From UBA8687 sp964564655 (GTDB taxonomy: Bacteria > Nitrospinota > Nitrospinia > Nitrospinales > VA-1): 64,000 nucleotides of DNA. Below are positions 15,426-24,578 of the stretch, in pieces (the stretch's first letter is position 1; every line of letters begins with the position of its first letter). The notes under the pieces were generated by a model. The model searched no databases. It worked only from the letters and a program-made list of their open reading frames with translations, and had not been told where the DNA came from. The stretch is taken from the NCBI GenBank assembly GCA_964564655.1, contig CAZMBO010000001.1, positions 9,996 through 73,995 on the forward strand, in the 5' to 3' direction. A program made the position numbers and the translations under genes.

Positions 15426-18140
15426 ATGCATAAGCAAGGTGTAGGGGACTTCCCCTTTTATTGTGGCATTAACTCGTTGTCTGAATTAGCAACTAAAGAT
15501 GATAGATGCGTAGTTTTGAATATTCTTGGTAAAGAAAGCTCAGGTGTTACCCCGGTTAGCCATGACTACTCAGGAGGGAATATTGTTTTTGGCACCGGTC
15601 CGGGAAAATCCGGCAAGAGTCTGACAACGAAGTCCGGTAAAATCCCAGTTTATAACTCTATTAAAGAGGGTATGGAGGCGGGGCATAAATTCAACACCGT
15701 TGTAATCTATCTTCCCCCTTCGGGTGTGAAAGATGGGCTCGCCGAAGCCGTACGTGACAACCCGGACCTCACTAAGGCCATTATCCTTACTGAAAAAGTT
15801 TCGGTTAAAGATTCTAGAATCATGAGGGCAATTTGTCAGGCGAATAACGTTGATCTTTTTGGTGGCAATTGTCTTGGGTTGGCTGATGCCTGGAATCACG
15901 TCCGACTGGGTGGAGCTCTGGGCGGAAACGCTCCTGAAGAATCACTCATTAAGGGTTCGGTTGCTTTGTTTTCCAACTCCGGCAACTTCACCACGACGAT
16001 AGCCGTTTATCTTTCCACTGCAGGGTGGGGGACAACGACATCTGTTTCCAGCGGCAAAGACGTCTATATTCAGTACAGTGCAAAAGAATTTCTTTATGCG
16101 TTAGATAACGACGATCGTTCAAAAGCCGCCGTACTATACAGTGAACCAGGCGGATACTATGAGTATGGGCTGAAGTCTGACAAGCCTATCATCGCTTGTG
16201 TTGTTGGGCGTTGGAAAGCACGATTGACTAAAGCTTGCGGCCATGCTGGATCTTTGTCGGGGTCTGGAGACGATGCTCTTGCTAAAGAACAATGGTTTAT
16301 GGATTATTTTGGAGTCGACGGAGTTTATACGCCAGAAAAACCAATCTTCTCGAAAAAGGGTGCCTTGGTTACCAACATTGCATATATTCCGGAAGCTTTG
16401 ACCAAAGTCATGGAACTTAACAATTCTAAGCCGGATTTCGAGCCACGCGGCAGCCTTGATTTAAAGCCGTGGTTTGGCAATAACCAGGGTTTATCTCTAC
16501 CTTCTGATCTGGATCTTTCTATTGTTGAAGCAGCCAATCCCTACAATGAACAGATCGAAGCTTTGGATAAAATGATAGGTGCCCAGCATCGACGCGAAAC
16601 CTTGAAAGATGCGAGTGGTGCTTCGATGATGGATCCAAAAACTCAGGTGTCGAAAATTCACAACACTTCAATTCTTGATGCCTCTATGGCAACCTTTGAA
16701 GCTAATCTAGTGTTCGCGCTTACACGGCAATACACTTGCGAATATGGTGAGAAGATCGCAAACATCGTCTTGAATATGTATGTGAATCAGTACAATCAGC
16801 CTACGATGGCAGCGGCTCAAGCGGCACGAGATAACGGCAATTCTCCGAATACGGTGGTCTCCTCTGCGGTAGCGATTGTTGGGAAGAAAATGGTGCAAAA
16901 GGCAATGGATGCTTCAAGTGCACTATTAGAGTTGTTTCAGTACACTAAACTCGACGGCCCAAAAGAGACATTCGATTATGCTGCCCAATTAAAAGAAGCA
17001 GATAAATTTAAGGGTGCACTTTTAGCCGATGGCGAAGACCCTTGCGCTAGCAAATTAGCGGAATATCTAAATAAAGCCGGCGACTCCGTGTTTATTAAGT
17101 TTGTGCAAGACTTTGCAGCTGCTAACGGTGGAAAACTTTCTACCGATGCATTATTCGGTGCCGTTTGGGTTACTTTGGGTTGGGAAGCGTTGAGAGGCAA
17201 AAAGATTTCCAAAGGCACGCTGATACGTCTTCCTTGGTATTCTCGCATCTATAGCACCATCGTTGGGGTTTCTGCTCCTTCCTCACGACACACGGAAGAT
17301 AGTGTTGCCGGAGTTAAGCTAGAAGAGTTAATTCCTAACTATAGCTTTACAAAGACAGCGTTTGTTACTTTGTTGGGTCGTCAGCCTTCTGAGTCGGAGC
17401 TTTATGAGTTTCAGGTTCTACTCGGCCTTATCATCACTAACGGACCGGGCACTATCTCTGCTCAAGGCGCTAAAGGTGCTGTCAGTGCAGATGGCCCCGA
17501 ACAGCCTCAGCGAGTACAACTGAATAAAGGTTTTATCGGTTTTCTCACGCATACCGGGTTTGCCCATGGTGGAAATGGATTTGAAGCGGCAGCATTTCTT
17601 ATGGAAAACTTCAAAGGTAAAGGGTTGAAAGACCCTTCTGATACCAATCATGGTCTGGATCTCGATGCTATGGCTCTAAAGGTTGCGAAGGAATATGCTG
17701 ACTATAAAAAGAAACAAAAAGCAATCGGTAACCTAGATTATGCCAAGTTGCCTTGTGTGAATCATCCCATATTCAAGGGCAAAGATGTGAATTACGACCC
17801 ACGCGAAGTTTTCGTTAATGGCCTATTCAAGGAAAAAGGTATTAGTAACGTTTTCTTGGATTTTTATCATAGTCTCGTTCAGGGGTTGTTCGATGCGAAA
17901 GTTAGTAAGAATGTTTATTGTGTAAACATCGATGCAGTTATCGCCGTTATCCTTCTAAAAATTGTCTGGACAGATTTCAACGATGGTAAGATGAAAGAGG
18001 AAGACATCGAGTCTGCTAGTTTCGCAACCTTTCTGTTTGGTAGAATGATTGGTTGTGCGGCTGAAATCGATGATCATACCTCACGCGGCAAAAATATGGA
18101 TACCCGAACCCCGGCGAGCAAATGTTCCTATGTAGGCTAA
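15426..18140 (+). CDS. aclA: ATP-citrate lyase, large (alpha) subunit with extra middle domain
   Basis: 904 residues, about 300 longer than Chlorobium AclA. Residues ~1-365 are a succinyl-CoA-synthetase-alpha-like CoA-binding and ligase domain: SNSGNFTTTIAVYLSTAGWG and the phosphohistidine loop ACGHAGSLSGSGDD with His273. Residues ~645-904 are the citrate-synthase-like citryl-CoA lyase domain (LLGRQPSESELYEFQVLLGL, ITNGPGTISAQGAKG, FAHGGNGFEAA, VNIDAVIAVILL with the likely catalytic Asp836). About 275 residues between them (~365-640) have no counterpart I know in the short enzyme. The long form resembles what I recall as type II ACL of Nitrospinota, Nitrospirota and Magnetococcus; that naming is from memory. 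A strong terminator follows. Confidence 0.92.
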   Translation: MHKQGVGDFPFYCGINSLSELATKDDRCVVLNILGKESSGVTPVSHDYSGGNIVFGTGPGKSGKSLTTKSGKIPVYNSIKEGMEAGHKFNTVVIYLPPSGVKDGLAEAVRDNPDLTKAIILTEKVSVKDSRIMRAICQANNVDLFGGNCLGLADAWNHVRLGGALGGNAPEESLIKGSVALFSNSGNFTTTIAVYLSTAGWGTTTSVSSGKDVYIQYSAKEFLYALDNDDRSKAAVLYSEPGGYYEYGLKSDKPIIACVVGRWKARLTKACGHAGSLSGSGDDALAKEQWFMDYFGVDGVYTPEKPIFSKKGALVTNIAYIPEALTKVMELNNSKPDFEPRGSLDLKPWFGNNQGLSLPSDLDLSIVEAANPYNEQIEALDKMIGAQHRRETLKDASGASMMDPKTQVSKIHNTSILDASMATFEANLVFALTRQYTCEYGEKIANIVLNMYVNQYNQPTMAAAQAARDNGNSPNTVVSSAVAIVGKKMVQKAMDASSALLELFQYTKLDGPKETFDYAAQLKEADKFKGALLADGEDPCASKLAEYLNKAGDSVFIKFVQDFAAANGGKLSTDALFGAVWVTLGWEALRGKKISKGTLIRLPWYSRIYSTIVGVSAPSSRHTEDSVAGVKLEELIPNYSFTKTAFVTLLGRQPSESELYEFQVLLGLIITNGPGTISAQGAKGAVSADGPEQPQRVQLNKGFIGFLTHTGFAHGGNGFEAAAFLMENFKGKGLKDPSDTNHGLDLDAMALKVAKEYADYKKKQKAIGNLDYAKLPCVNHPIFKGKDVNYDPREVFVNGLFKEKGISNVFLDFYHSLVQGLFDAKVSKNVYCVNIDAVIAVILLKIVWTDFNDGKMKEEDIESASFATFLFGRMIGCAAEIDDHTSRGKNMDTRTPASKCSYVG

Positions 18141-18200
18141 CCGGACTACGCTTGATGGGAACCGGACAGATCAATAAATCAGGTTTAATATGGAAGTTTG

Positions 18201-18242
18201 AAAGGGCCTTTACTCTTTAGAGTAAGGGCCTTTTGTATTTTT
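18201..18242 (+). terminator. Rho-independent terminator after aclBA
   Basis: Arms 18201-18215 and 18220-18234 form a 15-bp stem with two G-U pairs and a 4-base loop (TTTA), followed by GTATTTTT. One of the clearest terminators in the window; it separates aclBA from the gene at 18301. Confidence 0.85.
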
Positions 18243-18248
18243 ACCAGC

Positions 18249-18267
18249 CTTTGTTCTTAGAACAAAG
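18249..18267. promoter_or_regulatory. Perfect 19-bp palindrome before the 18301 gene
   Basis: CTTTGTTCTTAGAACAAAG: 9-base arms around a central T, no mismatch, between the aclA terminator and the next gene. It could be an operator dimer site or an 8-bp hairpin with a TTA loop. It has no T-tract on either strand, so it is not a terminator. Confidence 0.5.
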
Positions 18268-18300
18268 AAAAACTAAGTTAATTCTTACCAGAGGTGTTTT

Positions 18301-19056
18301 GTGCAATGTCAGGAAGGTTTGTTGAAAGCCCCTTATCATTATTCACTGATTCAAAAATATATTTTTGACGATTTACCCTTGATCGCCATGAATGTGGCTC
18401 GTATTGGTGCTCAGACGCCAGGAATAGCTTATGAAATCGCTGATGGCGAAAAGCATTTCGTGACGATTGGGTTTGGTCCCATGAACTGGTTACTCATTAC
18501 GCCGGATGTCCCAGCATCAGGTGGATTTAGTGTGTTCGACGAAATAGCTGTAGGGGATGAAGAAATGCCCGAGTCTGAAGGAGATATGTTGCTATATTTT
18601 TCATCCGGACATCCGAAGCTAAACCGTGAGTTAGCAAAAAGGGTTCAAGAACTATTTGGCGATAAAGCCGAGTTGATTGAGGATGTTGAAGTCGAGGGTG
18701 GTGAGCATTCCAACCTTGCAGAAGTAAAGAAGCAGGTCTTGATCGAAGACCGCAATTTCCTCGATCAGGCACAAAGTAGCTTTTTAAGCACGCATCGATT
18801 TTCTTCCATGGATGAAACGACTACCGATCTGCCGCAGCACCGTTATAATTATAAAACGGATAATGAGTCCGGCGACTATGTTTTGACCTTTGATAAAAAC
18901 CCGTCAACACTGGAAGAACATAGCGAATCCTTAACTCAACCTGCAAAATCCCGTGGCCTGTTTTTTATCCCGTCTCTGGAATTATTGACTAGTTTGAGAA
19001 TGGGAGGCATTCGCATGGGTTCTCTCGCTATCAACGCCCGTTGGAAAGGATACTGA
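18301..19056 (+). CDS. Unknown protein next to ATP-citrate lyase
   Basis: 251 residues from a GTG start with AGAGGTG upstream. No signal peptide or membrane helix. I recognise no family. Residues ~1-80 look like mixed alpha/beta (HFVTIGFGPMNWLLITPDVP); the middle contains an acidic segment (ELIEDVEVEGGEHSNL); the C-terminus ends with a glycine/methionine-rich stretch (LLTSLRMGGIRMGSLAINAR). It lies 160 bases behind aclA but beyond a strong terminator, so it is probably transcribed separately, perhaps under the 19-bp palindrome. An accessory role to citrate cleavage is suggested by position only. Confidence 0.65.
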   Translation: MQCQEGLLKAPYHYSLIQKYIFDDLPLIAMNVARIGAQTPGIAYEIADGEKHFVTIGFGPMNWLLITPDVPASGGFSVFDEIAVGDEEMPESEGDMLLYFSSGHPKLNRELAKRVQELFGDKAELIEDVEVEGGEHSNLAEVKKQVLIEDRNFLDQAQSSFLSTHRFSSMDETTTDLPQHRYNYKTDNESGDYVLTFDKNPSTLEEHSESLTQPAKSRGLFFIPSLELLTSLRMGGIRMGSLAINARWKGY

Positions 19057-19112
19057 CGTGATTGGTAACAGGTAGTTAAAAATAATAATTTTAGCTCTAG
19101 GAGTTAAATTTT

Positions 19113-19916
19113 ATGAAAAGAATATTCGTATTTACTGTCATTGCTTTATTAGCTTTATTAAGTTTAGTGGCTTTGGCAAATGCAGGGGTGCAAACGAAAG
19201 AGATTGAATACAGCCATAATGGTGTAAAACTAACTGGTTACTTGGCTTTTAACGACTCCAAAGTAGGCAAACGCCCTGGTATTCTGGTGGTGCATGAGTG
19301 GTGGGGCCATAATGACCATGCCCGCAATCGCGCTATAATGCTGGCTAAATCCGGATATACTGCATTAGCCTTGGATATGTATGGGGATGGAAAACTGGCG
19401 AATCACCCAAAGAAAGCTGGTGAACTTATGAATCTAACTTTTAGTAATTGGTTGGATTCTCAAGAGCGATACAATAAGGCGTTGGAAGTTTTGAAGGCTC
19501 ATAAAACAGTTGATGCCGCTCGCATCGGTTCTATTGGGTTTTGTTTTGGCGGTGCGGTCTCAATCAAAATGGCTAGAGGCGGTGCAGACTTAAAAGGGAT
19601 AGTTGCTTTTCACAGCGCATTACCTGTCGAACCTGCGATAACTAAGAACTCCATGAAGTCAGCAGTTCTTGTTATTAATGGGTCTGAGGATGATTTTTTG
19701 AAGCCTGAAGCGGTTGCTTCTTTCTCGCAAGATATGTTCAAGGGGAATGTCGACTTTACCTATATGAGCCTGAAGGGGGTTAAGCACAGTTTCACCAATC
19801 CTCAGGCCGATGAGTTTAGCGAAAAATTTAATATCGCGGCTCTTCAATACAACAAAAAGGCGGATGAACAATCCTGGATATTTATGCTTAACTTTTTTAA
19901 ACGCGTATTTAATTAG
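19113..19916 (+). CDS. Exported dienelactone hydrolase-family protein
   Basis: 267 residues. Alpha/beta hydrolase of the dienelactone hydrolase family with the Cys-Asp-His triad: Cys in GSIGFCFGGAVS, Asp in NGSEDDFLKP, His in GVKHSFTNP. The N-terminal HEWWG motif (ILVVHEWWGHNDHAR) is typical of this family. A signal peptide (FVFTVIALLALLSLVALANA) precedes the enzyme, so it acts outside the cytoplasm. GGAG lies before the ATG. The real substrate is unknown; members rarely act on dienelactone. It is 56 bases behind the unknown gene on the same strand. Confidence 0.9.
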   Translation: MKRIFVFTVIALLALLSLVALANAGVQTKEIEYSHNGVKLTGYLAFNDSKVGKRPGILVVHEWWGHNDHARNRAIMLAKSGYTALALDMYGDGKLANHPKKAGELMNLTFSNWLDSQERYNKALEVLKAHKTVDAARIGSIGFCFGGAVSIKMARGGADLKGIVAFHSALPVEPAITKNSMKSAVLVINGSEDDFLKPEAVASFSQDMFKGNVDFTYMSLKGVKHSFTNPQADEFSEKFNIAALQYNKKADEQSWIFMLNFFKRVFN

Positions 19917-19992
19917 TTAGGCAAATTAGAAAAATTAATAACATTTTTATAATTTGGCAATCATTATAACCGTTTGAAAGCTAGTAATGATT

Positions 19993-21027
19993 TTATTTGA
20001 CGGGTACTGCCCGTGCGCTTGGAGCGGTGTGCCTACTATAGATGTGGTCTGCGATGGCATCTAAATATGCGATGTATTTTGGCTCTGGAAATTCGGCTTT
20101 TCTAAGGTGTGATTTTGCCCGGTCGATGTAGTAGCGGGCAAAGTTAAGCGTGTAGTCTATAGACTTATGTTTGTGCATATGCTTGACGATATATTGTACT
20201 TCGTCAGGTCCGATGTTCTCGTTTTTAATGAATCCTTCGATTTCTTTTTTTAGTTCGCAGTCGGCGTTATGATAAAGGTGATGCAGTGGAAGTGTTACAT
20301 GACCTTCCTTGAAATCGGTTCCAGTCGGTTTGCCTAACACCTTTTCATCGGCATCGTAGTCCAGTGCATCGTCCATTAACTGAAATGCCATGCCAAAGTC
20401 ATCTCCAAAAGAAATGATTGCGGTTTCTTGCTGTTCTGTGGCGCCAGCTAGCAGTCCACCTAACCTCGCGCTTACTGAAAGAATGGACGCGGTTTTACGG
20501 TATATTACATCAAGGATATGTTTTTCAGTTACATTGATCTTGCGGGCTTCAGCATATTCAAGGATGCCTCCTTCGACCAGAATTTTTGTGGCTTCTGTGA
20601 TGGCTTGGATGATTTTTCTTTCACAGTCATCTGCTAGGATGAGAATAGCACGTGAGATTAAAAAGTCGCCAACTAGTATGCTGGCATCGGAGCCCCATTT
20701 TGCGTTGACGGTCTCTTTGCCACGTCTTACTGTAGTTTCATCTACTACATCATCGTGTAAAAGGGTTGCTGCATGAAGGTATTCGACAACGCAGCCATGT
20801 TTGACAACAGTTTCATCTGCATCGCGACCACATAGTTTGGCTGTCAGAAGGGTCAGCATGGGGCGAATGCGTTTGCCGCCACAGCTCATTAAATAGGAAC
20901 TGATTCCAGGAATAAGTGGAATGTCAGATTTATAGTTTTCGTTAATGGCTTGTTCAACTTTGGAGAGGTCGTTTGCTAAGCCCTGTGTAACGTCTATGAA
21001 ATCCATATCTACTCTTGTTGGATGCAC
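19993..21027 (-). CDS. ispB: Long-chain polyprenyl diphosphate synthase
   Basis: 344 residues. Adds isopentenyl units to make the side chain of a respiratory quinone. The first aspartate-rich motif is LLHDDVVDE and the second is FQLMDDALDYD; GGKRIRPMLT near the N-terminus and KTASILSVSARLGG are also standard. The residues just before the first motif (HAATL) are small, which fits long products (C35-C45). The annotated first ATG lacks a Shine-Dalgarno; an ATG seven codons in (21006, MDFIDV) is equally possible. Stand-alone gene, divergent from the glycosyltransferase. Exact chain length cannot be read from the sequence. Confidence 0.92.
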   Translation of the reverse strand: MHPTRVDMDFIDVTQGLANDLSKVEQAINENYKSDIPLIPGISSYLMSCGGKRIRPMLTLLTAKLCGRDADETVVKHGCVVEYLHAATLLHDDVVDETTVRRGKETVNAKWGSDASILVGDFLISRAILILADDCERKIIQAITEATKILVEGGILEYAEARKINVTEKHILDVIYRKTASILSVSARLGGLLAGATEQQETAIISFGDDFGMAFQLMDDALDYDADEKVLGKPTGTDFKEGHVTLPLHHLYHNADCELKKEIEGFIKNENIGPDEVQYIVKHMHKHKSIDYTLNFARYYIDRAKSHLRKAEFPEPKYIAYLDAIADHIYSRHTAPSARAVPVK

Positions 21028-21367
21028 TTATAGTGAAGGCGCCGATTTTATGATGCTACAATAATACAATCTATTTAACCTTAAAACTTTATATGCTTAC
21101 TTAAGTTTTAGACCCTGTCCGGCGCGAAACTTATTCTCTCAGTTACCAGGTTGTTTTTATGCTCGGTATTAATTCGAAAGTCCCTAGTTTTATGAGAAAT
21201 TTTGGAGTTTGTCAAGGTATTTGTAGCTTGTTTGAGATTGCGATATGATTGGAATTTAATGCTTTAAATTACACTTAGGATGTTGAGCTTTAGGGCCGAA
21301 AACTCCTGTTTTAAAACCTGAAACCCAAGCTTAATCAGGTAAATTTTATTTAAGAAATATTTAGAGT
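21028..21367. other. Intergenic region between divergent genes
   Basis: 340 bases upstream of both the polyprenyl synthase and the glycosyltransferase. AT-rich. I see only weak structure: an 8-bp AT-rich inverted repeat (TAAAACTT at 21082, AAGTTTTA at 21103) and a 7-bp one near 21259. No gene, tRNA or convincing promoter was found. Confidence 0.5.
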
Positions 21368-22219
21368 ATGAGCCCACCTTTGGTTTCGGTAATTATTCCA
21401 ACTTTTAACAGAGCCTACTGTGTTGCTGAAAGCATTCGCTCCGTTTTAGCGCAGAGTGAATTGGAAATAATTGTTGTAAATGACGGTTCTACGGATGAAA
21501 CAGTTAAAGAACTTGCAAGTTTTCCTACCATTCAGGTAATAAATTTAGCTGAGAATCATGGAGTTTCTTATGCCAGAAATAAGGGTCTTGAGCAGGCACG
21601 GGGATCATTGATTTGCTTTTTGGACTCAGATGATTTATGGGAAGAGGGCAAAATAAAAGCTCAAGTCCAATGGATGCAGGGCCACCCAGAGTGTAAGGCA
21701 GTCTATACAGATGAGTTATGGATTCGTAATGGAGTTCGTGTTAATCCCATGAACAAGCATCAGAAATTTTCCGGAGATATTTTTAGGCAATGTTTACCTT
21801 TATGTATAGTGAGTCCATCTTCAGTTATGTTACGTAAATCGGTTTTGGATGAAGTGGGTGGGTTTGATGAGTTAATGTCTGTATGTGAGGATTATGATCT
21901 TTGGTTGAGAATTGCAGTGCGCTACCCTTTTAAGTTTTTAAGAGAAAAATTGATTGTTAAGCGTGGCGGACATGAAGATCAGTTGTCGCGGAAATACTGG
22001 GGAATGGATCGATGGCGAATTTATGCTCTTGACAAGCTTTTACGTGGTGACGATTTAAACATGCAGCAGCGGGAGTGGGTTACCGAAATGCTGATTAAAA
22101 AAAGCAGTATTTTGATTCAGGGTTTTGAAAAAAGAGGTAAAACTGAAGAAGCTAGGGTTTATAAGAATCTTGTGTTTCATTATTCAAAGAAGGTCGATTC
22201 GGCAACTTCAAAATTATGA
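21368..22219 (+). CDS. Family 2 glycosyltransferase
   Basis: 283 residues. GT-A fold: VSVIIPTFNRAYCVAESIRS start, VVNDGSTDET nucleotide loop, and the metal-binding LDSDDLW. The middle has the usual acceptor-side region (VGGFDELMSVCEDYDLWLRIA with the ED/W motif). It transfers a sugar from a nucleotide donor to an unknown acceptor, probably for surface polysaccharide. No membrane helix. Its stop overlaps the start of the next gene (ATGATGA), so the two are translationally coupled. Confidence 0.92.
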   Translation: MSPPLVSVIIPTFNRAYCVAESIRSVLAQSELEIIVVNDGSTDETVKELASFPTIQVINLAENHGVSYARNKGLEQARGSLICFLDSDDLWEEGKIKAQVQWMQGHPECKAVYTDELWIRNGVRVNPMNKHQKFSGDIFRQCLPLCIVSPSSVMLRKSVLDEVGGFDELMSVCEDYDLWLRIAVRYPFKFLREKLIVKRGGHEDQLSRKYWGMDRWRIYALDKLLRGDDLNMQQREWVTEMLIKKSSILIQGFEKRGKTEEARVYKNLVFHYSKKVDSATSKL

Positions 22220-23337
22220 TGAGAAAGTTGATTTATATAGTGGCGTTTGTCTTCTTGGGTCTTCAGGGTTTTACTGATGCAGATTCTAAGACGGAAGGGA
22301 TTTTGCAAAAGCTTCGTGAAGACTGTCAGGTATTATTAATAGAAACTTATAAAAACGAGAATTCCTTTGTGCGAGCAGCTGTGATGCGTGCGGCGGGGGA
22401 GTCTCATGATCCTAAACTGATCCCTCTCCTTAATAGAGGGATTCGTGATTATTATCCTACAGCGCGATTGTTTGCTTTGCAGGGATTAAAAGAAATCTCA
22501 TCCACAGCTGCCCTTGCTGCAGCTCGCAAGCTCACAGAAGATCCGGACATATGGGTACGGAGTTCTGCGGTGGAAATGTTAGGGGATGAAGGTGGCTTAG
22601 AAATGGTGGAAGAAATCCGCGGCTATCTTAAATCGTATGATGTGCCGATGAAGTTGGCGGCTTCTGCGGGACTGGTCAAACTTGGGGAAATTGAATATAT
22701 AGAAGAAGTGTTGAACCCATTGACGCATCCGATTCCTGATCGGCGCTATCAGGCTATCGGGCATCTTGGCAAGATAGGGGGTAAGAAAGTATTACCTCAT
22801 TTGATTAAATTATTCGATCATTCTGAGCCAGAGATGATTTATTATAGCTTAAAAGCCTTAGAAGGTAAGGCAACTCCGGAAATGTTACCGAAACTGAGAG
22901 AACTGGTAAAACATTCCAACTCTTCTATTCGCCAGGCGGCCGCCATGGCCATGGGTAATTTAAACAACGCAGAAGCTGATTTAATTCCACTATGCGCGGA
23001 TGAAGATGGCTTGACTAAACTATCTGCAGCGGTAGCGCTATATCGGATCGGCTCTGACGCTTGCCAAGTGGTATTTGAGGAGTTGTTGAGCCATCAAGAC
23101 TTTAAGGTGCGGAGCTCGATGGCCCGAGTATTGGGGAAGACAGCCATCCCCAAAAGGTTGCAGATATTGACAACGGCATTGCGAGACTCTCATTCCCGTG
23201 TTCGTACGGCAGCGGTAAGAGGTGTGGGAATGATGGGTGGCCCCGAAGCATTTCCTTTATTAGTGAAAATGTTAGAAGATCGGAAAGAAGCTATCCGCGC
23301 CTATGCGGCGGGAAACCTAATCCGCTTGCTGGAATGA
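22216..23337 (+). CDS. Exported HEAT-repeat (PBS-lyase-like) protein
   Basis: 373 residues. A short signal peptide (LIYIVAFVFLGLQGFTDA) is followed by about ten HEAT repeats with the VRAAAVRALG-like pattern, for example SFVRAAVMRAAGESHDPKLI, DIWVRSSAVEMLGDEGGLEM, SRVRTAAVRGVGMMGGPEAF and EAIRAYAAGNLIRLL. Such solenoids bind other proteins. It overlaps the glycosyltransferase by four bases, so it may scaffold an envelope complex with it, though one partner is cytoplasmic and this one appears exported. It converges exactly on birA with no gap. Confidence 0.85.
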   Translation: MMRKLIYIVAFVFLGLQGFTDADSKTEGILQKLREDCQVLLIETYKNENSFVRAAVMRAAGESHDPKLIPLLNRGIRDYYPTARLFALQGLKEISSTAALAAARKLTEDPDIWVRSSAVEMLGDEGGLEMVEEIRGYLKSYDVPMKLAASAGLVKLGEIEYIEEVLNPLTHPIPDRRYQAIGHLGKIGGKKVLPHLIKLFDHSEPEMIYYSLKALEGKATPEMLPKLRELVKHSNSSIRQAAAMAMGNLNNAEADLIPLCADEDGLTKLSAAVALYRIGSDACQVVFEELLSHQDFKVRSSMARVLGKTAIPKRLQILTTALRDSHSRVRTAAVRGVGMMGGPEAFPLLVKMLEDRKEAIRAYAAGNLIRLLE

Positions 23338-24120
23338 TTATCCCAAGCGGACTTCTCCGGAATCGAAAGCTGTTTCTTCTCCTGCTTCATTGGCAATGAC
23401 CAGTCTTCCTAGATTATCTAATCGAATGGCTTTCCCCGTAATGCTTTGACTGCTCTTTTTGAGGGTAATGGTTTTTCCGAATAGATCGGTATGACGAGTC
23501 CAATTTTTAATGAGCATTTCCACCGTATATTTTTTTAGTTCACTATACTGAAAATCCAATTGGGTTATTAACTGTTTGATTAATGCTGTGCGGTTTATTT
23601 CCTCCCCAGTTTCTAGCTTAAGTGAAGTAGCGATTTCTTTGATGTCGATGGGGAATTCAGTCTGGTTAACATTGATGCCGATGCCAATAATTACCGCAGG
23701 AATTTTTACGGGATAGTATTCACATAAAACACCGGCAATTTTTTTTCCATTAAGTAGAAGATCATTAGGCCATTTCAGTCGGACGCGGTTCGAAGTAAAC
23801 TTATTTACCGCTATAGCAGTTGCAAGGCCTGCCATTAACGTAAGAATTGGCAATTGTTCGGGAGGAAGATTGGGTCTAATCAAAGTCGAGATATATACTC
23901 CAGTTCCAGGAGCTGAATACCAGGTTCTTCCCAATCGGCCTTTTCCGCCTGTTTGACTGTCCGCCAAGACTATTAGCCCTTGTTCAGGAGGATGATCTGC
24001 TAGCCTGCGGCTTATTTCCGCATTGGTGGAGTCGGTTTCAGCAAGAAATCGCCACTGCCTTCTAGTTTGTGAGGGCATATTTTGTAGAGCAGAAAGGTCA
24101 ATGTCTCGTGAATTAGACAA
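23338..24120 (-). CDS. birA: Biotin--[acetyl-CoA carboxylase] ligase
   Basis: 260 residues. Attaches biotin to the carboxyl carrier protein. Motifs: ETDSTNAEIS, SQTGGKGRLGRTWYS (the GRGRxGR-type adenylate loop), LKWPNDLLLNGKKIAGVL with the catalytic Lys, and IGIGINVNQTEF. It starts directly with the catalytic domain, so it lacks the N-terminal winged helix and cannot act as the biotin repressor as E. coli BirA does. TTG start at 24120 with AAGGA seven bases upstream. Abuts the HEAT-repeat gene tail to tail. Confidence 0.94.
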   Translation of the reverse strand: MSNSRDIDLSALQNMPSQTRRQWRFLAETDSTNAEISRRLADHPPEQGLIVLADSQTGGKGRLGRTWYSAPGTGVYISTLIRPNLPPEQLPILTLMAGLATAIAVNKFTSNRVRLKWPNDLLLNGKKIAGVLCEYYPVKIPAVIIGIGINVNQTEFPIDIKEIATSLKLETGEEINRTALIKQLITQLDFQYSELKKYTVEMLIKNWTRHTDLFGKTITLKKSSQSITGKAIRLDNLGRLVIANEAGEETAFDSGEVRLG

Positions 24121-24301
24121 ATTTAAATCCTTTTATTTAGAATACTAGGCCCAGCAAGGGCTGATATTTCCTATTGTAAGAGGAAATTCTTAAAAAATGA
24201 TTGAATTATTGTAAAAAAATTGATAAAAAGCGTACTTCAAAGTGGTTCCAGCTCAGCAAAACACTGCTTGGAATCAAAACTTTTTGAGAGGAGAAAGCTG
24301 G

Positions 24302-24430
24302 ATGAAAAAGTTGGTAGCTTCCTTTATTTTGGTTTCATTAGTATTGTTTTTGTCTTCCTGTTCTATGGAGCAGAGGTGTTACGAAGGTGAATGTGAGCCA
24401 CCTGAAGGCGTTGAAGAGAAACACGAATAA
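24302..24430 (+). CDS. Tiny lipoprotein (42 residues)
   Basis: The longest frame begins at 24242, but ATG at 24302 is the better start: GAGAGGAGA lies just upstream. The protein is MKKLVASFILVSLVLFLSSC followed by SMEQRCYEGECEPPEGVEEKHE. The lipobox LSSC places the lipidated Cys at residue 20, leaving a mature peptide of only ~23 residues, acidic and with two more cysteines. Small lipoproteins of this kind are often of unknown role. A clear terminator follows within 30 bases, so it is a single-gene transcript. Confidence 0.7.
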   Translation: MKKLVASFILVSLVLFLSSCSMEQRCYEGECEPPEGVEEKHE

Positions 24431-24458
24431 GTTTATTTTTTACTGAATTCATTTGGAT

Positions 24459-24481
24459 GGCGGGGAGTTTTCCCGCCTTTT
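24459..24481 (+). terminator. Terminator after the small lipoprotein gene
   Basis: GGCGGG (24459-24464) pairs with CCCGCC (24472-24477) around a 7-base loop, followed by TTTT. A GC-rich stem in AT-rich surroundings. Confidence 0.8.
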
Positions 24482-24547
24482 GAATGTCCTCTTTGCATTC
24501 TATCTATCTTTCCTTGCGCTTAAGCAATTACCTTCTTTTCTAATACC

Positions 24548-24578
24548 TTGACAGCACATGTTCAAGGGATGTTAGAAT
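24548..24578 (+). promoter_or_regulatory. Possible promoter upstream of the TPR gene
   Basis: TTGACA at 24548-24553 and TAGAAT at 24573-24578. The boxes are good (the same pair as upstream of aclB) but the 19-base spacer is longer than ideal. It would give a ~185-base leader containing the hairpin at 24715-24754. Confidence 0.35.

Noticed and set aside
18249..18267. Palindrome as a second terminator of aclA
   Set aside because: No T-tract on either strand; a strong terminator already lies at 18201-18242.
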